DNA of 64,000 nucleotides from assembly GCA_905250025.1 (NCBI GenBank), contig CAJNOJ010000078.1, forward strand, positions 1 to 64,000. Direction: 5' to 3'. This DNA is from Adineta ricciae. Its lineage: Eukaryota > Rotifera > Eurotatoria > Adinetida > Adinetidae. Both the position numbers and the translations under genes were made by a program. How positions within the stretch are numbered: position 1 is the stretch's first letter; each line of letters begins with the position of its first letter. Positions 1 through 12,700 of this stretch are shown in pieces. A model generated the notes under the pieces. That model was not told where the DNA came from and did not search any database. It was given only the letters and a program-made list of their open reading frames with translations.

Positions 1-960
1 AATCCTCATCTTTTATTTCTGCATGAAATAAGCCTTTCTCATGATCTTTGCGGCAGTTTTATCTTTCTTTTCTTATCTTTTACCTACTGCTCTCTCTCCC
101 AAAGTTAGATAGACATGTCTAAAGAAACAAAACATTTTCGATTTCAGATAGATAATATTTTAAATCTACTTTAACGAGTTAACATCTTCAACAAATCCGT
201 TATTTTCTTCATCTTTTTCAACATCTCATCATCTCCATCACCCTGTAAGATTGATTCTGGTGTGGAAGCGATAAATATCTTGATTAGCAACAGTTCCTGT
301 CATATACTGTACGATTGTGTGAAGGATTTCAATAGATATATATCTCAAAATAATGTTCAAATGTTAAGTTATTTGAATTTGAATAACATCTGTTTAATTG
401 ATGTTCATCCCAAATCATTTTATAAAACAATAATGGAGAGCGAGAACCATTCAAATGGATATTTCCTTATTTAATTCTTTAAAGAAAGTTTGACAAAAGT
501 TCCACAGATTGAAAATCTGAATTCTACATATCTTTCCAAATAGTTTACACTTCTCATATCTTTGAAGAATATGTTTCCAAGACAATGAGCCGAACAAGTG
601 TCTTCTGATCAGCCATCTTTTCTTTCATCACTTTTACAAAATTATCAAGAAAATTCTCTTCCATTTCATTCAGATTTCGTCTTCAATGCTCCTCGGATTG
701 TTATTCGATTGAATCAATGAGAATTGATTTAGATAGATTGATGATCTGTAGTGATTCCAGTGATTTCTTCCTTATCTGTAACCGAAGAACATCGAATTAC
801 TTTGGGAAAAGTGTCTATGGAAAGTATATTCTCCAATAATATAAATGGGAATGAACCACTTGAATGTACACCATTTGTGACTCTGATCAAAAGATACTTG
901 AAAGGAGAAAACGAAGAAGATATTTCAATCAAAAGTCAATAGGATAATATTCATTTGAAA
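1..960. other. AT-rich region with no convincing gene
   Basis: Only short open frames are seen (about 262-474 and 751-942 on the plus strand). They lack recognisable motifs, and I cannot join them through plausible splice sites. They may be the decayed 5' part of the leucine-rich-repeat pseudogene that follows, but the sequence alone does not show that. Confidence 0.4.
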
Positions 961-1080
961 TCTGAACCTCATTCTTGGCTTGATTTTTCTGATCAAGACT
1001 GGAACGATGAGAATATGCAAATCATTGCTCAACAAGTATCCATCGGAAGACATATTCTAGTCTCATCTTACGTTCCAATC

Positions 1081-1538
1081 GTATCGCACTGATTGGTACC
1101 TAAATTTTTATCATATGCCTTGAAGAATAACACAACTTTTAGAATCTTATATCTTTCCCATAACGCAACTCCAACTCGGATATAATGAGATCATTGATTT
1201 AGGTATTCAGTATCTTTCGGAAATGCTTCGAACTAATCGAAGTTTAGTTCAACTCGGATTCTCTCACTCATTACAATGAACATCTGGAAGTTTTGAATAT
1301 TCAAGAAAACAAATCAATCACTGATCAAAGCATCGATCCCTTAATCGATATGATCAAATATAGGTCAGCTTTAGCGAAAATCTCTCTCTCCGCAATTGTA
1401 ACCTACCGAAAAAAGCTGCAGAACAACTTCCACAGATCGCTCATCAAAAACGCTCTTTTATTCTCGAGGCTCACTGATTCCATCTCACAATACTATTCTT
1501 TTCACTTTTCATCGAAGAGGTTGATCGATGTGACTTGA
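1081..1538 (+). pseudogene. Decayed leucine-rich-repeat (NLR/RNI-like) fragment
   Basis: Translated pieces read like consecutive repeats of the ribonuclease-inhibitor LRR type: one has ALKNNTTFRILYLSHNA, the next IIDLGIQYLSEMLRTNRSLVQLG. The two lie in different frames with a stop between them (around 1180), and the following open frame (1293-1538) has no repeat pattern. Such LRR proteins are abundant in bdelloids. No start codon or intact repeat array is present, so a broken gene copy is more likely than a functional one. An unrecognised intron could explain the frame change, but no good splice pair is seen there. Confidence 0.5.
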
Positions 1539-2344
1539 CTATTAATTAGAACTAATCTTGCTAGAATTGCGCGAGATAGTTCGACTACCTTTCGGCACGT
1601 GACCCATCATGTGGTGTAGCTGAATGTGTATACATTAAAATTAGTTCATCATTCGAAGCTATTTGAAATCTTCTTCATTTACTTTCTATCAACATTTTCC
1701 TCTCGTCGATCATTGTGAGTCAAATTCAGAAGATAGAGAATTATAACCTTAGAGTTTCCACAATGATAATCTCTTCTGAGCTTTGAAATTTGCCGTTGTA
1801 AGACCGTAAAGTTCACCAAGAGCTGTTGAAAAGTACGAAAATATCTGATGGTGATATGTCAGGAAAATGCACTGAACTTGACGCGTAGACGTTGAGAAGA
1901 TAGGTTCGAAAGATGCAAATCTCATCTTGTGTTGTCACAAAGCATAGAATACAATGAGTAAAATGTTAGAATTCAAGAAAAAATTTCGTTCCACCAAATT
2001 GTAATGAGAATAAAAGTAGTTAATTATCGTTTGCAGTCTTTTTTCTATTAGTGTGGTGTGACTTGAGACCTGATCGAAATCATTATATTCGAAGTAGTCA
2101 TCGGAGAAAAAAATGAGCCGTTCAGCTGTTTAGAATTCTATTAAGCGTTTGAGAAATTCACGTGAAGTCAATTTACTACAATGGGAATGGCTGATGACTA
2201 CTACTCAATTATGCAGTATTCGGATTATTTATATTCAAATAATGAAAAGCCAGTAATGGTACTAATATATGACGGCCATGGTATTCCGACTGATATTGAC
2301 AAAACAAAAGGCTCAGTTTGTTTAATATGTAAAAAAATAAAACT
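1539..2344. other. Spacer between LRR remnant and exchanger gene
   Basis: No gene is recognised apart from a short plus-strand open frame at the right end (see 2181-2360). This is the 3' flank of the minus-strand exchanger gene. Confidence 0.4.
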
Positions 2345-2360
2345 CTATGTTCTTTCATAG
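2181..2360 (+). CDS. Short ORF, 59 aa, doubtful
   Basis: A complete ATG-to-TAG frame of 59 codons overlaps the last 16 bases of the minus-strand exchanger gene. It contains the string VLIYDGHGIP, which faintly resembles the strand-loop of caspase-like peptidases or PP2C phosphatases, but it is far too short for either. It may be a pseudogene scrap or a chance frame. Confidence 0.15.
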   Translation: MGMADDYYSIMQYSDYLYSNNEKPVMVLIYDGHGIPTDIDKTKGSVCLICKKIKLYVLS

Positions 2361-4616
2361 TATCGATCCATTGATTCCAAGGGAATCAATTCAAAATTAC
2401 TTGTATGAGTCGCCGATCGTGCAAACTGTACTAACGAATGATTCTGCTGTATGAATCCTGTTGGATTATCTGAAAACGATGGATAAACAACATTTGCATC
2501 AGCTTTCTCATCGGGTGAATCCGATAAACGATAAGTCGTCGTAAACGATCGTACAATTTGTAAACATTCTTGTTCATTATCCAATGTCCACGTATATACG
2601 ACACACGATTTATTCGAATTGCAATGAAATGTTGTCGCTTGATTAACAGTGACTAATTGTGGGCCATCTATAAAATAATCATCATCTTCTCTTTGAATTG
2701 TACCAGTTAAAATAAACAATCGTTCGTTGCGTTTTAGTTGAATACTCAGCACATCTTGTTCAGTTTCAGTTCGATAGAAAAGAGCATATTCGTCCAAAAG
2801 AACTTTGATTTGTGCATAATTTAACAAATGTATCGGATATTGATACATGCTAATCAACATATGAAGAGCGATTTCATTGTAGATTAACTGAAGTGTGTTC
2901 GGATTTGATAAAAATATATCCAGCAACGATTGATCGATAGCGAATGTTTCAACGATGCTACTTCCAGCTCGATACGTTCGATTCGATGTCGAAGAACTCT
3001 TATCAAACAAGGAATCAACGCCAATGATGTGACCTGATCGATAACATGTTAATAGATCTTCGGAACATTCGACGATACCTCGCACGATTAAGTACGCTTC
3101 CGATGTAATATGACCTTGTCGAAGGAGAAGCTCGCCTGGTTGAAACAGTTTCCTTCGCGATTTTAACAGCTGCTTCAACTGATACTTTTCATCTTCAGAT
3201 AAATCGAAAAATAATTGCAAATTATTGAATTGATTGTCTTGTTCTAAATGGAAATCAGTCTCCGGTATACTCATGATGTGACCGTATTCTAAATGGAACA
3301 ACTTCTTTTGAATTAATTGAAGAATATGTGTGTATTCCATTTCATTTAACATTCCCGTTTCGTATAATTGAATGATGGCAACAGACTCGTATTTTAAAAG
3401 CATTTGAGCACATCGTTTCGTCATTTCAACTGTCCAACATTTCTTGTATGAATATTGCAAATCTTGGAGAACGAGTGATGCACGAACTTGTAGTTTCTTC
3501 GCATCATTCAGAACGTTGCTTATGATATGATTATCGATATTGGTAAATTCAGGGATTTTCAACAGCATATGTTCTAATCGTGATGTTGCTGAGTGAAAGG
3601 CTAAAAACGTTTTCTTAGGGCAATTTCGTTCCTGGATATGAAAATGATTAACTCACCTAAAGCTAATTCAATAGTGAGTATCAAATGTTCGAATAGAGAC
3701 TTTTCCGTTTGTCGATTCAGCCAGACAATCTTATCGAATTTGATTAAAAATTTTAACCACAAGGGCATATGAAAATGACCGACAAGTAATTGCCAATGCC
3801 GTTTCAATGAGATCTTTGTCTTCGCTTGTTCGACAGTTTCGATTAACACTTTGAGAGTTCGTCGTCGAATCATTCCCAAGTACCATTGTTTTTCGTAATC
3901 CACAGCCATAGCTGTAAGAAAGCGTTTGATGATTTCATTTCGCATATTGATTTGATAATCATCCGTATTCAAATCTGTTGTACTTCGCGGTTGAACGAAT
4001 GGCTCCAGTAAATATCGATCTTTGGATGCAATCTCTAGATCTAATTGAAAAATACTGTTTGTGGAAATTAGATCGGAGTATTGGTCATTGTTTAATTGAT
4101 TCGACGAAGCAGAAAGCGATTTTGGGATAGGATCAAATGAGATCTGTCGAGAATTGACTGTGATTTGTGGATGAACATTCCTGTTATGTTCATCATCAGC
4201 TTCTTCAATTAAAATTTCAGGTAAATAATCATAAAGTACTTTCCAGTTCACATTGGCAAAGTTAATATCATCTTTCATTTTCTTGATCTGGGCAGATGTT
4301 TGACTTTTCATATGTTTCAATGCCTGAGAACGTACTGTTTGACTTTCAGGTGTTCCTATTCAAACAAAACAACATCATCAAACGAGCTCAAGCGAAATTT
4401 ACCTTTATCCAGTCCAAGCATTTTCACAAGAAATTTACTACTAGTTCCATTCACTGTCAGTGTTAATAAAACCAACATTGAAACATTGAAAAGAAATCGT
4501 TCACTCGTCGCACGTTCAGTTTTCTTATCCAAGTACACCAAAAGAGCGAGAATCAAAGCTTGTCGACCGCGTATTCCACTCCATGCGAATATTACACATT
4601 CTTTTCGATTTAAATG
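2345..4616 (-). CDS. Na+/H+ exchanger with cyclic-nucleotide-binding-like domain (SLC9C/SOS1-like), 5' end missing
   Basis: Membrane antiporter of the CPA1 type, partial. Exons on the minus strand: 4616(gap)-4403, 4355-3657 and 3588-2345, with GT-AG introns of 47 and 68 bp that keep frame. The first visible exon holds the end of the transporter domain: IFAWSGIRGRQALILALLVY (compare WxGxRG in NHEs), then LTVNGTSSKFLVKMLGL. A long helical cytoplasmic region follows, then a CNBD-like fold (LFQPGELLLRQG, GVDSLFDK, TYRAGSSIVET) near the C-terminus. Animal sperm NHEs (SLC9C) carry a voltage-sensor domain between transporter and CNBD. No S1-S4 with regular arginines is visible here, so the layout is closer to SOS1-type exchangers. 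The gene is cut by the one-base gap at 4617, so the first ten or so membrane helices lie elsewhere. Confidence 0.8.
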
Positions 4617-4617
4617 N
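4617..4617. other. Single-N scaffold join truncating the exchanger gene
   Basis: One unknown base. To its left lies in-frame exchanger coding sequence. To its right (4618-4690) no exchanger sequence continues in any frame. Unlike the three other N joins in this window, I see no duplicated flank here. The gap probably hides an unknown length of sequence. Confidence 0.8.
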
Positions 4618-6723
4618 TTATGTCACGACTTTTATCTTCACGATGGATTTTCACATCGTCTATTTGAATACATAAGTTGAGTGTCATGGATTAATCTATT
4701 GAGTAATTAACTGAAAATGTGTCTTTGACGTGTTTAGACAAATATCTCGAGACATTGATTGAGTTAAAAGAAGAAAAACTATCAATGTGATTGATAGCGT
4801 TCATTATTTTGAAGAGATATCGATCTTTAATGGATACATTCATTGAAGAGTGAAAAAACCTGAAGAAAAATATTGGCACTTTGTGTGACAAACTAAATGA
4901 CCTTGCGGCAGTTGTCATCGATTGTCCACACGCATCCAAGGTCAGATGATTGTGGCCGCACATTCGTTCATGTCTTTAATCTTGTTCAATAAATCCTCAA
5001 CAATCATGCGACACGAATGTCCACACAATCATTTTTCTTTCTTTAGCGTCCGGCATTCCCGCATACATTGATTGATTAGATGAGGGAATGAGATTCGTCA
5101 CCCTGCGTGCCCTGCCCTGTTCTTTCAACACTTTCTCTGCCATCTTCGTACGATTCGTGTCGTCGTCGTCTTCGTTGCTTGCTGTCCCTCTCCCTCTCTT
5201 TTCTCCTCTTTAAAAAATATACAATTTTTTCGTTCGATGACAGGAGAGAACGAAGCGAAAGAGAGAAAAATGTGAATGGAAATTTGAACATTCGATGCAT
5301 TTATAAACGAAATGAGAAATGCGTGATAGACATTTTGAAATCATTAGAATATAATAAGCATGAAAAGATATCTATTCTACTTATTAATTATTGTTATTTG
5401 AAAAAGAAAAACTATGACAACAAATAATCATAGTATCGAGTCAGTGAGAAAGATCTACGATCATGTTTGGCACTGGATTGTCAAACAAACTTATGAAAGT
5501 AAGTGGAATTCCGTTTTTTCCTGCTCTTTGATTTCAGTTGATGATGCAATTTTACGATCGAAACCATCGTACGTGGATATCAGATTTCAGTAGTTCATGT
5601 ACATCAAACTTATATCAGTACTTAGTAAATAGAGCTTTACTTCATCTCGTCATTTTATTCTCGAGTCAGTCCGTCGTCTCTTTCATTTTTCTCTTCATTA
5701 CGTTTCGTTACTACGACCCATATCAATCGCCTCCTACATAACAGTAGGTAGTATCGTAAATCTGCATCTTTTGTAGTTTTCTTTCCTACTCGTGCGCTCT
5801 CTAGTGTGTTTATAGATCTCTCAGTGGGAGAAAAGTCGACGTGAGTAATAATGATAAGTTCAATGAATAAATCTTGAGAGAAGATTGTCGTAAACCGATT
5901 TTAAGGAAATTACTTTTTATAGTCTCCATTTCCTCACCTTGAGCAAGACTTGTAACTCGTTAACATGTTGTCCGTACAGACGTACAATACATAACAGCAG
6001 TTTAGGATGAAAATGAAGAGAGAAGAAAAAAGGTTTCAAGTATCGACCTTTATTCTTTCAGGATGACAACGAACTTCAAAGAATAAAAGCATACAATGTG
6101 AGAAGGTTATATATATATTTGAGAATAAATATATAATAGACAGATGTGAAGAGCTATGTTATTCCTTTTATTTGAGATTGCATCAGAATGTTCAATTTTA
6201 CAAAGACATCTATGCATTGTTTGCTTATTCAATTTCAATTTTGATCCCAATAAGGTCGACTGTCAATGATGTGTAGATACTTTCACCTTTCTCGAAGCTT
6301 TTACTTGTGATTTAGTCTTGAAGAATCTTCACAAGTGTTTATGTTTGTGTTTGAACATCTGCTCCTTTCAAAATCAACATTGTACATTTATGTACTTGAA
6401 TGTTTGAATAGATGAATTATTGGAAAAGATCTTTCTATGAAAAGAAAATAATCGAATGTGTCTAACTGCATTAGACTTTATCTTATGATTGAATCTTCAG
6501 GGAAACTTGGCTACTGTTCGGTTCGATCTTATCGCTTTTGAACGACGAGCATGTGTCGCCTCGATCAGAACAAAGAAAGGAAATGGCAATGAATGCTATT
6601 TTCTTTGCCAGCAGTGTATAGGTTATTATCTTAGTAGCCGGTTCGCTTCCTTTTCATGATAGTTACTCATTTGTATAAAATGCTCAATTTTCTCACGCAA
6701 ACATTCTTACATCATCCATTCGA
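4618..6723. other. Mostly non-coding spacer
   Basis: About 2.1 kb, AT-rich, with pyrimidine- and purine-rich stretches (5160-5215 and 5240-5275) and a short AT run near 6110-6135. The only gene-like item is the weak two-exon candidate at 5414-5593. The right end probably holds the promoter or 5' exons of the p140Cap-like gene; I could not define them. Confidence 0.4.
5414..5593 (+). CDS. Candidate two-exon micro-gene (46 aa), unrecognised
   Basis: An ATG at 5414 opens 85 bases ending at a consensus donor (GAAA|GTAAGT). A 39-bp intron ends at TTTCAG, and the next exon (5538-5593) continues in phase to TAG. The protein would start MTTNNHSIESVRKIYDHVWH and has no known motif. Strong splice sites and correct phase are the only support. 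It could instead be a 5' exon pair of something longer, or chance. Confidence 0.25.
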   Translation: MTTNNHSIESVRKIYDHVWHWIVKQTYESKWNSVFSCSLISVDDAILRSKPSYVDIRFQ

Positions 6724-9700
6724 GTGTATACGTCTGCTTTTTCTTCTCTAGTCGCGGATTCACCTATCAATTCAACCAATGTTAACAATCGGAAAACCAA
6801 ACCAAATGGAATCGATCACAGTCAACAGACAAAGTCTTGTCAGAATATGAAATGTATCATTTCGCCTAAACAAACACTAATTTCAACCGCAAAATGCGTC
6901 ACTGCAGACTATTCTGATATGGAACGAAATAACATTTACGCTGAAACCCCTCCTAAAACCAAATCGATTCCATTATCGATATCGCCTCCAACATTAGTTA
7001 ACGGTACCAATCATTACATGCCTATCCTTAAACAACAGCAACAACAACAACGACGTGTACAACCACCATCATCAGCATCATCTTCATCGTCCTCATCATC
7101 GAATAACACACGAAATACCAATACTATGTCAACTTCGTCAATGTCATCATTTTCAACTGCAACTTCTTCGTCACAAGCAACAACTCCATCGAATTCTTTT
7201 CGAAATGATGCAACATCCATTATGACACGTTCTGCTGATGCGTCGTCATCATGTGGATTAGTAACACAAACAAAAAACGGAACAAATAATATCAAGTCCA
7301 AGTCAACATATGACATTGATGTATCAATACCAGATCGATCAAGACAGCAGATCAAAGAAACACTGAGCAACAACAATAATAAATGCGCAAATTCATTAAC
7401 AAACGGCAATTTCGTTCCACTGCAAGTTGTTAAAGAAGATGAATGTTTAGAAGTCGATGAAGATCGTAAACAACAATGTTCGAAGGTAGATTCAACGAGT
7501 TGCTTTTTGACCTTCATCAGAGTAGAAAATCGTATCAAGTTTCTAGAAGATGAGACGAGATAAATGAAAAGAAAATAGGTCTTGAAAGAAATGAAATAGG
7601 CACTAGAGAAATCTCTTTTTCGCTGTAGATCACCAGGGAAAAGTCATTAGTTCTAAGTTACGACGGCGTAAAGATTTTTTTCAATTAATAATTCATATAG
7701 AACAGAATGAGAGAAGAACTAGACGAGAATATTTCTGAATGTTGATATTTTATCTAAACTGAAAGTTTACTGATCAAGCTAGTCTTCTAATTAGTTGATT
7801 CCTTAGAAAAAAAAGTCTGCTCTTTCTTCTCCTTTGAATTTCTTCGATTAGATCTATACGCATTTGTCTTTGTTTCTCTGGCACTAATAGTAGTTAGCTA
7901 CCAAGATAAAAGACACTCGAGGGGACGGTCGGACATTGACTGACTGTTTGCCTCATGTGTGCATACACCGTCCATTTATTTTCTTCTAGTCAGCTTCATA
8001 ATGCTTTGACTTCTTTGATTATTGTCGTTGTGTTCAGTTCCTCGATATATTCTTTGTTCTTCGTTGCTTCTATTATTATTCTTTGTTGCTTCGACCTCTA
8101 CTGTGTCTGTTATATATATGTATATATACATATGCCATTCGTAGTTGATGGCATGTTCAAGCAATTGTATGAACATATACACATTGTCATTGTGATCGTT
8201 TCTTTTTTTCCCTTTCAATCATCATTTGTAACTGTTCAATATGAAAGAAGAATAGATGGATATTGAGTTTTTTCCTTCTTTCTCTCGTTCTATTTCTTTT
8301 GAGATTGAAAAGATAGCAATGAAGCGTTGATAGTACTCGTTAATTCGAAATTGATCATCATCAAAATGTCTGTCACTCCGTTTTGTTTCTCTTTACTCGT
8401 TTGATTTAGATGTACGTTCTGTCTCTTCTTTTTTGCCGCATTATCATTTTTTTGTGAAAAGATGATTGTCTTCTTTGACCGAGATTTACTTGAATGAGCC
8501 GTCCGTTTCTAGCTAATATGAATGTGTAGTAGTACGAAGAAAGAAGAGAAGAAGAAGAAGAAGAAGAAGAAAAAGAGAGAACATAAGTAGAGCCAGTCCG
8601 TAGACACGAGGCGGCGAGTTCATCTGATGTGTGAGTTATAAACGACAAGCGCCAGTCATAGCATTAGAAGTAACAATTCTACTTCAACGTCGGAAATCAT
8701 TGCTGTTAATATTTTTCATATAGACGAATGATGAAGGTAAAATGAAAGGACGAGAAGTATTAATCTCTAGAGAAATTCGCATTTTAAATTGCAGTTACAA
8801 TGGGATACGAACACTATCATTGACCGATTGTAACTATCTTGCCATGAATACTAATCATGAGAGACAAAATACCTTCGCTTGTTCCGCGCGATTTGTTGAA
8901 GGTTTTATCATTCTATTTTATCAATGTCAGTCACCCGAATGAAGTCATCAGTCCTTTTTTTGTGTCCAACGGGCAATGATTCGAACTAGAACGGAAGAAA
9001 AATTGAACATATTGATACATAGTTACCAAACGAAGGCAGTAAGAGAGGAGAAGAGAGAAGGAAATCTATTAAGAAATCATCCTCGTCAAATGATTGATTC
9101 GCGTGTGTTTACTACATATATCTATTACATAATAAAATACACATATCCAACTTATAAGATGAAGCTTCAACGGACATCTGAGTCGAGTAAATAAGTGAGA
9201 GAAGATAGACATAGTACTCGAAAGTGCAACTCGAACCTCTGATTGTCTGAAGGCAATGGACATATATATGTATATATCGAACGAAAGTGGGAGAGAGGTG
9301 GAGAGATTGATATGAATCCATGAGGATAATAATCATGTAGCTGTAAAAAGAAATTAATCGGATTGTTTGAGTATGTGAATAAGTATGAGAAGAGGATTTT
9401 CTCTTTTTAGTCTCTCTCTCTCTCTCTCTCTCTCTCTTCCTGTCTCTCGTTTTCTTGTTGTTAGAGTTTGTTTGATTAGTCTTACTTAGCTATTGGTTAC
9501 ATCTCTATCTTTACATATTAATTTACAGAATGGCGATGAACAACAACGTATGCTGATCGACATACTCAAACAAAAATATCCACGGCAACATGTTTCGTCG
9601 TCAGCTGTATCGACTCCAATGATGGTAAACGATATTGATTGATTATCATAAGATAACTTTGATGAATTTTTCTTTGTTGCCGTTTAACAGCCACGAACCA

Positions 9701-12700
9701 ATTCACCTCATCAACGTTCGTCATCAACTGATCCAGCTGATGAAGAATTAACAACAAGTATGACAAATGGTTGGGATGATGAAGATTTTCATTCGAAATG
9801 AGATTTTAATTAAAATTCTCCATATTATTAGGTTTCGTTCGTGGTCAACGTAATCGTTCGAGTCTACCCTTTATCATTAAACCTGCGTCGAACATTTCAA
9901 AAGCGAATTCACTTGGTAAATTCAATTCGAAAATGTCGAAAAAGAATCTCTCGACATCGCTTCTTCTTCTTTAGGCCTGTGTTTTCTAATTTGCGGTGAT
10001 GAAACAAAAAAAGTTCTTCTCCCATCATACATTTCGTGCATAGATACACTCAAGGCATTATTTGTTCGGTAAGTTTTCTCTTTTTTCTTGTTTCGACAGT
10101 TTCTCATTAACATAGATAAAGCCGATAGGGCAAAGAGAAAGCAAAAAAAAGAAATGAATGATTACAAAGAAAAGGATTGGGTTCATCCGGTTTTAAATCA
10201 CGAGATTTTTTTTCTTATTCATTGTCTTTATTTGAAGAGCATTTCCGCAACATCTAACTATGAAACAGATGGACACCGACGACGTACGAATTTATATACG
10301 TGAACCGGATAAAGATATATTCTATCAATTAGAAGATATGAGGTAAAAACTGTCATTTAAATGTCAATCACGTAGCAAACGTCTTATTTGTCTAGTGATG
10401 TCAAAGATCGTTCCGTCCTCAAAGTCGTTCAACTAAACAATAACCACAATAACAATAATCATCCCAAACCGCAAGTTTCATTCAAAGAACCCGAGTCAGA
10501 TGAAATATCCATTTATGTACCGTTTACATCACGGCCAACATTAGCAAGTGAAATAACTTATCAGCGATTGAGTCGACTCGGTCGTATGCCATCAACGACA
10601 TCCGTGCTATCAACATCAAGAAGCGGTTCAATTGAAGATAAATCAACATCATATGTGTCTGCTAATTCGCAAATATCATCAAACTCAACTTCATCACGAT
10701 CTCTTAGTGAACCACGACGTCGAATCAGCAATAATGACACTACATCTATTGCGAATAATCAAACACATACAAATTCTAATTCATTAGGTCAGTTGCAAAT
10801 AGCCTAATATGTCTGTATTATGCGCTTTATTGTCTAGCCCCGAAGGGTATACTTACATCTCCGAGAAGTGGTTCGACGACGCCGACAACACCTCGATTCA
10901 ACGATGATGATGCTCAGTAATAATGAATACATATTCATTTCTTCGATGTGAAATGAAACTAATTATAAATTTTAGGAGTAAAATGATCTGGATGGAGAAA
11001 CAATTGGAATCATTAACTGAATTAGTCAAAGAACTGACACGTGAACGTACATTGAATGAACAAAGACTGCTAACCAGAACAGATGCGAATAGAGGTATTT
11101 GGACACGAGCTATTCTTCTTGTTTATCGAATGAATATTAAAAGAAAAAAGTCCGTGTCGAACAATAATCAGAGTTAGTGCCCTTTAGGTTATCGAACCAT
11201 TACTAGTTGATGATGTCATTTCCGGCTTCGAGCGGATTCAATCTAGGACAAAGCAGAAGTCGAGAGAACGTGTCAATTTCTAGCATCGAATAAATTGATT
11301 TTTGTGCTTTGTTACCATTTGATTAACTGGTGTTCATTTAGACATTAATGGCAAATCATTACGTCAACAATTACATGAATTAAAAATGAAAATGCACACA
11401 TTACGCAACGACTTAGTATCAATACGACGGCTGCAACAATCATTAAAGGAAAATTTCAAGGTACAATTGCATGATGCAAACAAAAAAATTGAAGTAAAAT
11501 TAAAAGAAATATTAATAGAAAGAAAATATTTTATTTTTGATGTTTTAGAATCATATTCATCAATTACATCAAACAGAAACGCGTTCAGCACATTGTCGAA
11601 GTGTAGAAAATGAACTTGATTTGTATATGATAAACAGTACGAAGATTGACCGAGATTTAGAGTATGTCGAAATCCATTATTTTTCTATTCGGTGAATTGA
11701 CCATTGTTCTATTGGAAAATAATATAGAGATCTGGAAGCATCGGTCGAAGAATTACAAAACGATGTGAAATCTAAACAATGTTATGTTACAATGAATGAT
11801 GTAGAAAGTTTTGCATTAGTGCTCAGCACAATTAGTCGATCATTAGTTGACTTGAAAGGTAAGAGTGTTGTATATGAAATTGGCTTCTACTGTTAGTCTT
11901 GCTCTCATAATAAATAGCTTCATTTCCTGTATTACGTGAGAAAATCTGTTCACTTGGTCCACAGTCAACCTTGAATGAGGATCAGAAGTAAGTAGTTCAT
12001 GTCTTGTGGAAAACGGACCTTTACAACGTTCGTATGCGTTTTCCTTAGGTTTCTACACGAAGAACCAGAAAGATTAGATTATACTATTAAGAAATGTAAA
12101 CGTTTAACAACAATGCTCTATCAATTGAAACGCTTAGCAATCACCCAAGAACAAAAATCATTTCCATCTAAGTCACAACGTCGATTTTCATTTGGTTCGA
12201 ATGGAAAAGCTGTAGATCGTAAACGATTGTTAGAACAGATTGAAACAGTTACTCAAAATTCCGACGGCCGCGTTAAAGCGATAGAAGTGCGTAATTCTTT
12301 CCATTAAAAACTATGCTCACTGTTCTAATCTTTTTTACAGAAAGCAGAAAAATTACGCGAACGTCGATTGAATTATACGAATCAATTAGAAGTATTGAAA
12401 CAAATAAAATATGCATCCGAACACGTATGTTCTCAAACATGAAAAAGAAAATAATTCATTCAGTTTCCTGATAATTTAGATGGATGGACCCGATCCAAAT
12501 CAATGTTTTGATACGAGAAGCTTAACCAATTCCATTCTACTTTCCTCGAGTACGCGAACAAGTATTTGTTCAGTGCAATCAACAACCGATTCAGTCGCAT
12601 TATCAAATAATTGTCCATCACCATCTCTTTCCTATATTGTTCGTCAAGCACTCATTTCTCCCACAAACTCAGCATTGGCATCCACAACTGAATGTAAGAT

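Larger units (their letters stand above)
7564..9528 (+). other. Long putative intron or internal promoter region
   Basis: Nearly 2 kb between the Ser-rich 5' exon and the second exon of the p140Cap-like gene, against 40-150 bp for most introns here. It holds an AT palindrome (about 8108-8132), a (GAA)n tract, a (TC)n microsatellite and short unconvincing frames. It may contain an alternative promoter, with the 9529 exon the first exon shared by two transcript forms. Confidence 0.4.

Noticed and set aside
7014..7538. 174-residue minus-strand ORF opposite the Ser-rich exon
   Set aside because: Asp/Cys-rich mirror of serine (TCA/TCC) and CAA codons; the plus-strand frame joins in phase to the p140Cap exons.
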